From JAWLGW01 sp964569055 (GTDB lineage: Bacteria > Planctomycetota > J058), in contig CAZMSZ010000033.1 of the NCBI GenBank assembly GCA_964569055.1, positions 1 through 33,749 of the forward strand: a stretch of 33,749 bases of DNA, given 5' to 3'. This document shows, in pieces, positions 1 to 7,468 of the stretch. The position numbers and the translations under genes are program-made. Each line of letters begins with the position of its first letter. The first letter of the stretch is position 1. The notes beneath the pieces are model-generated. The model did not search any database. It was not told the origin of the DNA and worked only from the letters and a program-made list of their open reading frames with translations.

Positions 1-736
1 TGGGGGTCTCGGGCGGGCGGGCCTTGCGCTGGGCGAGGCCCTCGCGCACGAACGCGCGCAAGGCCGAGGAGGGGATCACCGCGTTGAGGACGGTGTTGGT
101 GGCGCGCGACTCGACCAGGCGCGCGGCGATCCCGATCAGCCGCCCGTCGAGGGTCAGGAGCGGGCCGCCCTGGCAGCCGGGGTTGTTGGGGATGTCCGTG
201 AGGAGCACGCGCTCGAGGGCGGGCGGGAGCTGGACCACGCGCTCGCCGCGCCGCCCCGGCTCGAGCCAGCCCGACACCACCCCGCGCTGCACGCCCGGGC
301 GCTCGTCGCCGTAGATCACCCCGAACGGGTTGCCCAGCAGCAGCACCGGCGCGCCGGCCTCGACGTCGCTGGCGTCGGCCAGGCGCAGCGCGCGGAAGGC
401 GGCCTCCTGCCCGTCGATCCGCAGCAGCGCCGCGCCGAGGTCGGGGTCGGCCCGCCACACCTCGGCCGGGTAGCGGCGCCCCTCGTCGGTGACGACCTTC
501 AGCTCGTCGGTGCGCAGCGCGATGCTCCAGGCCGTCAGCACGAACCCGCGCTCGTCGATCACCACCCCGGTGCCGTAGGCCGGGATCCCGGTGAAGCCCC
601 CCGCGCCGTAGACCTTCACCGTGGCGGGGAACGCGCGCTCGAGCGTGGCGCGCGTGAGGGTCTCCCCGTCGGCGGGCTCCTGCGCGGCGAGGGGCAGCGA
701 GAGCCCCAGGAGGAGCAGGCCCGCGAGGCACCTCAC
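1..736 (-). CDS. Catalytically dead HtrA/trypsin-fold protein (3' end outside window)
   Basis: Exported protein with the chymotrypsin-like fold of HtrA proteases; 245 codons are visible and the C-terminus lies beyond the window edge. It starts at GTG 736, which overlaps the stop of the upstream protease gene (GTGA), so translation is probably coupled. Residues 1-19 form a signal peptide ending LPLAAQ. The fold markers align without gaps to the upstream protease (GFVLT, LLLGNPF, NPG..GGPLL, LIGI), but every catalytic position is changed: His is Ser71 (LTAWSIAL), Asp is Gly101 (PDLGAALL) and Ser is Gln189 (NPGCQGGP). It should therefore lack serine-protease activity; binding substrates or regulating the neighbour is inference. 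The reading frame is open with no stops, so it is not an obvious pseudogene. A PDZ domain could lie downstream of the window. Confidence 0.85.
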   Translation of the reverse strand, partial: MRCLAGLLLLGLSLPLAAQEPADGETLTRATLERAFPATVKVYGAGGFTGIPAYGTGVVIDERGFVLTAWSIALRTDELKVVTDEGRRYPAEVWRADPDLGAALLRIDGQEAAFRALRLADASDVEAGAPVLLLGNPFGVIYGDERPGVQRGVVSGWLEPGRRGERVVQLPPALERVLLTDIPNNPGCQGGPLLTLDGRLIGIAARLVESRATNTVLNAVIPSSALRAFVREGLAQRKARPPETP

Positions 737-2445
737 CGCGCGCCCTCCTCGAACAGGCTCGCCGCCGGCGCGCTCGCCGAGAACGTGGCCCGCCCCTCCT
801 CGAGCACCGCCCCGCTCGCGTCGTCGACCCGCCGGTACGGCGCCTCGCCCGGCGCGTAGCGCAGGCTCTCCTCGACCCAGCGCTCGCCGCCCTGCTCGCC
901 GGGCTCGGGGTAGGCCAGGCCGACCAGGACGTGCGTGGTCGGGTCGAGGTACAGCTTGCGCCGGCGGCCGGCCGCGTCGCGGGTCTCGAGCCGGATCACC
1001 AGGCGGCCGGCGAGGCGCTCGCCGCCGGTGAACACCAGCTCGCTCAGGCGACGCTCGCCGCCCTCCTCCGCCAGCGCGGAGAGGGCCTCGGCGGTGCCGG
1101 CCAACAGGTCGCGCCGCGCGGGCGGGAGCGGCGCGACGGCGCCGCCGCCGGTCCGGGTCCAGCCGCGGGCGCCGTCCCACACCTCCACGCGCGGGTTGCG
1201 CGCGGGCCCCTCCTCCAGGCGCAGCTTGCGCCCGAGCACGCGCAGCACGCGGGAGATCGGCGGCGCGCCGAGCGCGCCGCCGCGCGTCTCGAGGGTCCAA
1301 CCGCTCGCCGGGAGGGTGCGCGAGGCGCGGTGCAGCGCCAGGATCCGCCGGGTCTCGGCCTGGACCAGCGCGGGGTCGGGCCGCCACTGTCCCTGGCCCG
1401 GCCCCGACCAGAGCGGGTCGAGGCGGAACGTGACCTGCAGCTCGCGCCGCTCGCCCGCCTCGTCGCGCTGCACCTCCAGGGTCACGCGCCGCCCGGCCGG
1501 GAGGCGGCTGATCCGGGTCAGCAGCTGGTTCTGGGTGGTGATCGCGACCCCCTCGAAGGCGCGCACCACGTCGCCGAGGCGCAGGCCCGCGTTCCAGGCG
1601 GTGGACTCGCGCGCGATCGCGTCCACGACCACCTGCCCCGCGGCGCCCTGCTCGCCCGCGACGTCGCGGACCGTCGCGTTCATGGTGCCGTGCTGGCACT
1701 GCCGCGAGGCGCGCAGGTCGAGCAGGAAGTTCTTGATCTGCTCGATCGAGGCGGCGAACCCCACGCCCACGTTCACGCGGCCGCGGTCGGGGCGGAAGCC
1801 GCCCAGGCCGTTGATCCCGATCAAGCGGCCGGCCGCGTCGAACAGCGGCCCGCCCGAGTTGCCGGGGTTGATCGAGGCGTCGATCTGGATCGAGTCGCCG
1901 TAGACGAGGTCGGAGCCGCCGGTGGCGTCGCGGTAGCGGTGCACGCCCGAGATCACCCCCTCGGTGACGGTCGGCGCGAAGTCCTCCGCGAGCAGGAACG
2001 GGTTGCCGAGCGCGAACACCCGCTCGCCCGGGCGGAGCGCGTCGCTGTCGCCGAGCGGGACCGCCGGCCACTCGCGGTCCTCGACCAGCTTCAGGAGCGC
2101 GAGGTCGCCGCCGGGGTCGATCCCGAGCAGGCGAGCGCGGTGCGTCCGACCGTCATTGAGCCCCACGGTCTGGATCGGCTCGGTGCCCGCGACGTGGAAG
2201 TTGGTCAGCACGTAGCCGGCGGGGTCGATGATCACACCCGAGCCGCCGCCGTGCCCCGCGACCTCGCCCGGGAACACCGAGGCGACCGAAGGAGCGAGCC
2301 GCTCGAGCAGGGCCACGCGGCGGGCCTCGTCCTCGAGCGCGCGCTGGACGAAGGGCGGGAGGTCCTCGCCCCGCGCGGGCGCGATCCCGCCGCTCAGCGC
2401 GCCGAGCGCCAGCGCGCCGAGCGTCAGCGGACCCCGCCAGCCCAC
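733..2445 (-). CDS. HtrA/DegP-like serine protease with PDZ and extra C-terminal domain
   Basis: Probable periplasmic ATP-independent serine protease, 570 aa. A signal peptide covers residues 1-26 (ending APARG). The trypsin-like domain (about 45-245) has an intact triad: His84 (TNFHV), Asp114 (GGDLALLKL) and Ser197 (NPGNSGGP). One PDZ domain follows at about 260-345 (AGLRLGDVVRAFEGV). Residues 350-570 form a further beta-rich region without PDZ features; it vaguely resembles LolA-like domains, a weak guess. GTG at 2445 is chosen because it directly precedes the signal peptide and lies 11 nt after the previous stop; a CTG overlapping that stop (2460) is less likely. The gene sits third in a four-gene operon and overlaps the dead paralogue by 4 nt. 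The substrate is unknown. Confidence 0.88.
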   Translation of the reverse strand: MGWRGPLTLGALALGALSGGIAPARGEDLPPFVQRALEDEARRVALLERLAPSVASVFPGEVAGHGGGSGVIIDPAGYVLTNFHVAGTEPIQTVGLNDGRTHRARLLGIDPGGDLALLKLVEDREWPAVPLGDSDALRPGERVFALGNPFLLAEDFAPTVTEGVISGVHRYRDATGGSDLVYGDSIQIDASINPGNSGGPLFDAAGRLIGINGLGGFRPDRGRVNVGVGFAASIEQIKNFLLDLRASRQCQHGTMNATVRDVAGEQGAAGQVVVDAIARESTAWNAGLRLGDVVRAFEGVAITTQNQLLTRISRLPAGRRVTLEVQRDEAGERRELQVTFRLDPLWSGPGQGQWRPDPALVQAETRRILALHRASRTLPASGWTLETRGGALGAPPISRVLRVLGRKLRLEEGPARNPRVEVWDGARGWTRTGGGAVAPLPPARRDLLAGTAEALSALAEEGGERRLSELVFTGGERLAGRLVIRLETRDAAGRRRKLYLDPTTHVLVGLAYPEPGEQGGERWVEESLRYAPGEAPYRRVDDASGAVLEEGRATFSASAPAASLFEEGAR

Positions 2446-2456
2446 GCCGCGCCGGC

Positions 2457-3551
2457 TCAGCGGTCCTGCTCGGCGAGCGCGCGGTAGTAGCGCTCGATCA
2501 GCTCGCGATACTTGGCCGGGAAGCGCTGGCGCAGGAACTGGATCGCCTGCTCGCGCTCGCGCGGGGCCATCTCGCCCCAGGCCTCGAGGTCGGCCTGCTG
2601 CGGCGTCCCGGCCAGCTCCTCGGTCCCCTCGCCGGCCGGCGGCAGCTCGGAGCGCTGCGCGCCGGTCGGGTTGTCGCCGGCCGACTGGCCGCGCTGGCCC
2701 TGCTGCTGCTGCTGCGAACCGCCCTGCTGGCCCTGGCCGCCGCCGCCCCCGCTCTGGCTCTGGTCCTTGGGCTTCATGAGCTCGATCAGCCGGTCGATGG
2801 CGGCGACCACCTCCTCCTGCCGCTGTTGGGTGTCGCGGCCGGTGGTGCTGCGGCGCAGCAGCCGCTCGATCGTCTCCATGCGCTTGGCGAGCTCGAGCAG
2901 CGGCCCGAGCCCCTCCCCGCGCAGCTCGCGCAGCAGCCACACCGCGCCCTCGACCACCCGCTCGGGCGGGCGGTAGCGCGCGCCCTCGCCGGGGACGAGC
3001 GTCTCGAGCAGGCGACGCGCGCGGGTCCGCTCGGTCCCGCCGGCGTCGCCGCGCAGCTCGGGGAGGCGGGCGTAGACGTAGGCCAGGTACAGCGTGGCCT
3101 CGTCGGTGTAGGGCGTGCCCTCGCGCAGGGGGCCGCGCACCTCCTCGAGCGCCGCGGCCGCGCCCTCGAGGTCGTCGCGCGCGAGGAGCGCGCGCCCGAG
3201 GAAGTAGGTGGCGTGCGCGCGCACGAAGCGGTCCTCGCTCTGGGCCAGCGGCAGCCACGGCTCGGGCTCGTCGCCCACGAGGTCGTGGCGCGCGGCGGCG
3301 GCCCCGTACTCCGGCACCAGCGCCCGGAGGGCGGCGTCGATCCGGTCGCGCGCCGGCAGGTCGCGCGCGGCCTCGAGGGCGGCCCGGGCCGCGGGGTCGC
3401 TCGCGCGCGCGCGCGCGAACGCCTCCACCTTGGCGGCGGCCTCGGGCTCGTCGACCAGGATCGGCAGGCGCGGGTCGCCCGCCCGGGCGGCCGCGAGCGG
3501 GGCGAGCGCCAGCAGCGCGGCCAGGACCAGGCGAGGAGGCGAGGCGCTCAC
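2457..3551 (-). CDS. Exported helical (TPR-like) protein with Gln/Gly linker
   Basis: No specific function recognised; 364 aa. Residues 1-24 are a signal peptide (LALAPLAAARA). Residues about 100-215 look like TPR-type helical hairpins (FLGRALLARDDLEGAAAALEEV). A helix (AAIDRLIELM) is followed at 266-290 by a Gly/Gln-rich linker containing GGGGGQGQQGGS. The C-terminal helical tail (REREQAIQFLRQRFP) is a type I recall from planctomycete proteins near MoxR/BatA-type clusters. The start is GTG, 2 nt after the stop of the upstream coiled-coil gene, so the two are co-transcribed. The same 12-residue Gly/Gln string follows a similar helix in that neighbour, which suggests a shared interaction module. 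Scaffold for the downstream proteases is a guess. Confidence 0.8.
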   Translation of the reverse strand: MSASPPRLVLAALLALAPLAAARAGDPRLPILVDEPEAAAKVEAFARARASDPAARAALEAARDLPARDRIDAALRALVPEYGAAAARHDLVGDEPEPWLPLAQSEDRFVRAHATYFLGRALLARDDLEGAAAALEEVRGPLREGTPYTDEATLYLAYVYARLPELRGDAGGTERTRARRLLETLVPGEGARYRPPERVVEGAVWLLRELRGEGLGPLLELAKRMETIERLLRRSTTGRDTQQRQEEVVAAIDRLIELMKPKDQSQSGGGGGQGQQGGSQQQQQGQRGQSAGDNPTGAQRSELPPAGEGTEELAGTPQQADLEAWGEMAPREREQAIQFLRQRFPAKYRELIERYYRALAEQDR

Positions 3552-3553
3552 CG

Positions 3554-5545
3554 CTAGCGCTCCTTGTTCAGCCGCTCGTGAAGCGTGCGCGCGAACTCGG
3601 CCACGCGTCGCTGCTTGTCGGCGATGTGCTCGGCGGCCTGCCGCTGCGCGGGGTCCAGCTCCGCCGGGCGCGCGCCGTCGAACTGCTTGGTCATTTCGTT
3701 CACCCGCACCTGCTGCGAGCGGAGGATCTCGAGCTCGGCCGTGGAGGGCAGCAGCGGCGTGCCGTTGCCGTCGTCGGGGCTGCCGCCTTGCTGACCCTGG
3801 CCGCCGCCGCCGCCCTGGCGCGCGTCGATCTCGCGCTGGATCACCTCGATCAGCTCGGCCAGGCTGCGCTCGATGTCCTTCTCGAGCTGCACGACGAACG
3901 CGTTGACCTGCGCGTCGCGCAGCAGCCGCGCCGCGCGCCCGAGGTCGTGGGCCAGCTCCTGGAGCACGATCGGGAGGATCGCGGTGGAGCCCTCCTCGCG
4001 CACCAGCTCGAGCGCGGCGTAGGCCTCGCGCTCGAGCTCGCCCTCACCGTCGCCGACGCGGATCGCCTGGCGCGCCCGCTGCCGCGTGGGGAGCTGCTCC
4101 CAGCGCTCGAGCAGCGCCTCGGTCTCGCCCGTCAGCTCGCGCTGGCGCTCGAGCATGGCCGCGAAGCGCTGGCCGAGCGCCCGCAAGATCGCCTCCTGCT
4201 CGCGCTGGCGCGCCTGCATCAGCGCCTCCTCCAGGATCTGCTCCGCCTCCGCCAGCTCGCGGGCGGCCTCCTCCTGGTCCTGCTGCGCCTCCTCGCTCTG
4301 CCGGCGGGCGATGTCCTCGGCGGCCCGGCGCATGGCCTCGCTCGCCTTCTCGATCCGCCGCTGCCCGGGGGTGCGCTGCTGGCCCTGCTGGCTCTGCTGG
4401 CCCTGCTGACCCTGCTGTCCTTGCTGTCCTTGCTGGCCCTGCTGGCCCTGCTGGCCGTCCTGGCCCTGCTGCCCCTGTTGGCCTTCCTGACCCTGTTGCT
4501 GCTGGCCCTGCTGCGCCCCGCTCATGCGCCGCGCCAGCTCCTCGGCCCAGGCCCGCGTGCGCTCCTGCTCGAGGCGCCGGCGCTCCTCGGCCGCGAGCCG
4601 CAGCACCTCGGCCCGCTCCTGCGCGAGCGCGGCGCGCGCCTGTTCGAGCGCCTCGGCGGCGGCGCGCGCCCGCTCCATGGCCGGGTCGCGCTCACCCTCG
4701 CTCATGGCGTCCGCGGCCTGGTCCATGGCGGCGCGGGCCCGCTCCAGCGCGGCCCCCGCCTCGCCGCCCACGGTGGGTGGACCGAGCTCCGCGTCGGCCT
4801 GCTCGGGGTCGCCCTCGGGCTGCTCGCCCCCCGGCTCACCTTCGGGCTGCTCGCCTTCGCGCTGTTCACCGCCGCCAGGTCGCGCTGCCCCACCGGGTCG
4901 TCCGAGCGCCGCCGCCGCGGCGCCGGCGCGCTCGGCGAGCCCGCGCTCGGCCGGGGCCACCTCCCCCAGCGCCGCCGCGTCCTCGGCCGCGTTCGCCTGC
5001 CCAATCGCCGCCCGCTGCGCCGCGATCAGGGCCTCGACCTCGGCCAGCGCCGCCTCGAGCGCCGAGGCCCGCTCCTCCGCCTCGCGCGCCTGGCGCGACT
5101 CCTGCGCGTGCTGCTCCTGCCGCTCGCGCAGCGCCCGCACCTCCTCGAGCGCCTCCTCGAGCGCCTCGGGGTCGAGCTCGTCGGGCTCCGCCTCGACGGC
5201 CTCGAGCGCGGCGAGCACCCGCTCGAGCGCCTCGAGCACCTCGCTCTGCGACGCCTGCGCCCCGCCCAGCTCGTGCGCCCCGAGGTCGGCCCGCGCCCGC
5301 GCCATGGCCTCGAGCACCGCGTCGGTCTTCGACTGCCGCAGGGCAGCCCGGATCCGCCCCGCCTGCTCCGCCTTCTCCTGCGGGAGCTGCGCCGCGAGGT
5401 TCAGCAGCCGCCGCTCGAGCGCCTCGTAGCGCCGCAGCAGCCGATCCTGCTCCTTGGCGAGCGGCGGCAAGGCCGGCGGCTCCTGCTGCCCGTACGCGGG
5501 CGCCAACAGCCCCAGCGAGAGCGCCGCGAGCACGATCCGTCGCAT
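3554..5545 (-). CDS. Exported coiled-coil protein with (Gly-Gln-Gln)n tract
   Basis: Large exported structural-looking protein, 663 aa, function unknown. A signal peptide covers residues 1-19 (LGLLAPAYG). Nearly all the rest is charged Ala/Glu/Arg-rich helix expected to form coiled coils (about 30-200, 260-342, 395-480), interrupted by an acidic Pro/Gly/Glu segment (217-257) and a Gly-Gln-Gln tract (344-391). Near the C-terminus a helix (LIEVIQREI) leads into GGGGGQGQQGGS (578-589), repeated in the next gene. ATG 5545 is chosen because GGAGG lies about 7 nt upstream, a signal peptide follows, and a TATACT -10 element lies just before it; longer upstream reading frames have no such support. 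It is the first gene of the four-gene operon. It may line the cell envelope; nothing here proves that. Confidence 0.82.
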   Translation of the reverse strand: MRRIVLAALSLGLLAPAYGQQEPPALPPLAKEQDRLLRRYEALERRLLNLAAQLPQEKAEQAGRIRAALRQSKTDAVLEAMARARADLGAHELGGAQASQSEVLEALERVLAALEAVEAEPDELDPEALEEALEEVRALRERQEQHAQESRQAREAEERASALEAALAEVEALIAAQRAAIGQANAAEDAAALGEVAPAERGLAERAGAAAAALGRPGGAARPGGGEQREGEQPEGEPGGEQPEGDPEQADAELGPPTVGGEAGAALERARAAMDQAADAMSEGERDPAMERARAAAEALEQARAALAQERAEVLRLAAEERRRLEQERTRAWAEELARRMSGAQQGQQQQGQEGQQGQQGQDGQQGQQGQQGQQGQQGQQGQQSQQGQQRTPGQRRIEKASEAMRRAAEDIARRQSEEAQQDQEEAARELAEAEQILEEALMQARQREQEAILRALGQRFAAMLERQRELTGETEALLERWEQLPTRQRARQAIRVGDGEGELEREAYAALELVREEGSTAILPIVLQELAHDLGRAARLLRDAQVNAFVVQLEKDIERSLAELIEVIQREIDARQGGGGGQGQQGGSPDDGNGTPLLPSTAELEILRSQQVRVNEMTKQFDGARPAELDPAQRQAAEHIADKQRRVAEFARTLHERLNKER
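4373..4516 (-). repeat. In-gene tandem 9-bp repeat encoding Gly-Gln-Gln
   Basis: Imperfect tandem copies of a 9-bp unit (plus-strand form CTGCTGGCC or CTGCTGACC/TCC) encode repeated Gly-Gln-Gln, occasionally with Glu, Asp or Ser, inside the coiled-coil protein. Unit length is a multiple of three, so copy number can vary without a frameshift. Confidence 0.85.
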
Positions 5546-5565
5546 CGCCGACCTCCGGCCCGAGC

Positions 5566-5571
5566 AGTATA
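5566..5571 (-). promoter_or_regulatory. Probable -10 element of the four-gene operon
   Basis: TATACT on the minus strand matches TATAAT at five of six positions and stands out in GC-rich surroundings, 20 nt before the ATG at 5545. No good -35 hexamer is visible 16-18 nt upstream. The transcript would begin near 5559 with a short leader carrying GGAGG. Confidence 0.45.
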
Positions 5572-5622
5572 CGCGTGCCCTGAGCTTCGCGCCGGAGGCC
5601 GAGCGTCCGAGCGTCAGCGAGG

Positions 5623-6135
5623 TCAGTCGTCGAGAAACAAGGCGTAGCCGACCCAACCTCGCTGGATGAACTCGCTCAGCGAGCGGCTGACGGGTTGACC
5701 GCTCGGGCCGAAGTAGGGATCGAGGTAGCGGACGTGGGTGGGGCCCGCCTCGACGAGGACCACCACGTGCCGGGGATGCGCCCAGTCGAGCAAGTCGACG
5801 CCGGCTGGGGGCGACGACAACGCGCCGTGAGGCGTCGTCAGGCCCGCGTCGCGCGCCCAAGCGGCCGCCGGACCGCCGCAGACGGTCACGGCGCAGGCCC
5901 GGGATCGGACGAGCCCGAGGAGCCACTCGACGTCTCGAGGGTCGTCGATGTCCTTGGCCTCGAATCGGCCGAAGCCGGCCGCGCTCCCGAGGTAGACGGG
6001 TGGCGGCCCGAGCGACTCTCGGATCTCGCTCTCGGCGAGGGCCACGCGTCCGGAGGCGAGCTGGAGCATACGAACGCACGCCGCGACGCACGAGCTCGGG
6101 GTCTCCTGCAGGTGGTGGTGCTCACGGCTGGGCAT
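5623..6135 (-). CDS. Stand-alone C39-like papain-fold cysteine peptidase
   Basis: Small 170-aa protein with the signature of C39/C39-like cysteine peptidases: oxyanion Gln10 six residues before nucleophile Cys16 (QETPSSC), a catalytic His123 (HPRHVVVLV) and Asp139 (YLDPYFG). No signal peptide, membrane segment or ABC-transporter domain is present, unlike bacteriocin exporters that carry C39 domains, so it probably acts in the cytoplasm. Its ATG overlaps the end of the upstream ImmA/IrrE-type gene by 14 nt in another frame, which implies translational coupling. The natural reading is a functional pair with the zinc peptidase, for example processing of a shared target or of each other; that is inference. 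Alternatives are a transglutaminase-like or ubiquitin-processing enzyme of the same fold. Confidence 0.8.
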   Translation of the reverse strand: MPSREHHHLQETPSSCVAACVRMLQLASGRVALAESEIRESLGPPPVYLGSAAGFGRFEAKDIDDPRDVEWLLGLVRSRACAVTVCGGPAAAWARDAGLTTPHGALSSPPAGVDLLDWAHPRHVVVLVEAGPTHVRYLDPYFGPSGQPVSRSLSEFIQRGWVGYALFLDD

Positions 6136-7423
6136 CGACGACGGCGAGGTCGCGCGAGAGGAGGAGGCGCTCCGCGGTCTCCTCTCCGGTGGTGGCGTCG
6201 GCGAGCCTGACCTCGTAACCCCCGTCCGGCCGCACGATCGTCTCGCCCGCCGCGAGGTGAGCGAGCCCGCGGCGGAACACGTGCTGCGCCACGACGCCGC
6301 GAATGCGTTGGCTCACGTTCAGGACGGGCGCCGCGAGCACCTCGGGCCCGAACGGCAACGGATCGCTCATGCGCAGCCCGAGCAACGTTCGCGCGCGGAC
6401 GGGGTCGAGGGCGCCGGCCTCCACCGCTCCTTCGACGGTCTTGAGGAGCTGCTTGCGCGGCGAGCCGGGGACCACCGCGTCGGGATGCGGCCCGGGGAGC
6501 ACGTTGTGGCCCTCGACCGCGCTCAGGAGCTGGTTGCGCTGCCGGAGGGACAGGTTGAACGCGTGGCGGACGAGGTTCACGGCCACCAAGGTGCTGACGT
6601 GATACTCCGCGCTCAGCTCCCTCACGACGCCTGCGTCGAGCGGATCACGCCCGGCGGCGCGCCGCTCGACCGCTCCGCGGGGCAGCAGCAGGTTCGCCGC
6701 GAACGCGTCCGCCCGCTGCTCCACCGCGCGATAGAGCTCGTACAGCCGCCCTTGGCGGTCCCCGCTCAGGATCAGGCCGAGGGCCGGGAGATCGAACAGG
6801 ACGTGGCAGAGCTCGTGCGCAACCGTCATGCGCGTCGCCCACCAGGCGCTGGACCCACCGACGAGGTTGGCGATGAGGATCGGCCGCGGATCACGCCACG
6901 AGATCCCGGTGATGGAGCCGGGCAGCTCGTCGGGCGTGATCGCAGCGCAGCGCACGCCGAGCTCGCGAGCCAACTGCCAAACGGAGGGGATCGGCTCGAG
7001 CCCCAAGCCCAACCGGTCGCGGACCAGACCGGCGAGCTCGGCGGCCCCGTGCGGCACCTGCGAGTGCTCGGGAATCGAGCGGACCGTCGCCCAATCAGGC
7101 ACGTCCTCGGCGCGGCGCTCCAGCTCGTCCGCGAGCCGCAGGTCGCGTACGAACCCTCCGATCGCGAGCGCGGCTCCTCCTTCGGAGAAGGCCTCCAACA
7201 CCGGCGGGTTCCCGTCAATGGTGCGATAGAGCGGCGCCGCGGGGCCGGCCCGCCGGGCGAACAGCTCCTCGAGGCTGACGCCGAGGAGTCGAGCGCAGTC
7301 CGCCATCAGCGCCGGGCTCGGTGAGTCGAGCTCCTGCGGAGCGACGCCGAGGAGCCCGGCCAACTGCGAGGGGCTCAGCTTGGTCGCGCTCTGGACGTGC
7401 CTCAGGATCGTGGCTTCGAGCAT
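6122..7423 (-). CDS. Xre-like/ImmA-IrrE family zinc metallopeptidase
   Basis: 433-aa ImmA/IrrE (COG2856) type peptidase. The N-terminal ~60 residues look like a helix-turn-helix of Xre type (SPSQLAGLLGV...LLGVSLEELF). The peptidase core has HELCH (His203, Glu204, His207) and a downstream third-ligand Glu235 in VEQRADAFAANLLLP, the usual COG2856 arrangement. A roughly 180-residue C-terminal extension follows, with no recognised domain. ATG 7423 is preferred over ATG 7441 because a perfect TATAAT overlaps the upstream ATG, so a transcript from it would begin downstream of 7441; a purine-rich GGGCGGAG precedes 7423. Family members cleave repressors (ImmA, IrrE/PprI) in stress or mobile-element switches. 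The overlap with a C39-like peptidase gene and the slightly less GC-extreme sequence suggest an acquired stress, toxin-antitoxin or defence module. Confidence 0.85.
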   Translation of the reverse strand: MLEATILRHVQSATKLSPSQLAGLLGVAPQELDSPSPALMADCARLLGVSLEELFARRAGPAAPLYRTIDGNPPVLEAFSEGGAALAIGGFVRDLRLADELERRAEDVPDWATVRSIPEHSQVPHGAAELAGLVRDRLGLGLEPIPSVWQLARELGVRCAAITPDELPGSITGISWRDPRPILIANLVGGSSAWWATRMTVAHELCHVLFDLPALGLILSGDRQGRLYELYRAVEQRADAFAANLLLPRGAVERRAAGRDPLDAGVVRELSAEYHVSTLVAVNLVRHAFNLSLRQRNQLLSAVEGHNVLPGPHPDAVVPGSPRKQLLKTVEGAVEAGALDPVRARTLLGLRMSDPLPFGPEVLAAPVLNVSQRIRGVVAQHVFRRGLAHLAAGETIVRPDGGYEVRLADATTGEETAERLLLSRDLAVVDAQP

Positions 7424-7439
7424 CTCCGCCCTGCACGCC

Positions 7440-7445
7440 ATTATA
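7440..7445 (-). promoter_or_regulatory. Consensus -10 element of the peptidase pair
   Basis: A perfect TATAAT lies 16 nt before the chosen start of the ImmA/IrrE-type gene. No clear -35 is seen at 16-18 nt. It gives the pair its own promoter inside a 45-bp gap after the RING/TPR gene, and it decides the start codon. Confidence 0.55.
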
Positions 7446-7468
7446 CGCCCGTGACTCGAGCGGCCGAG

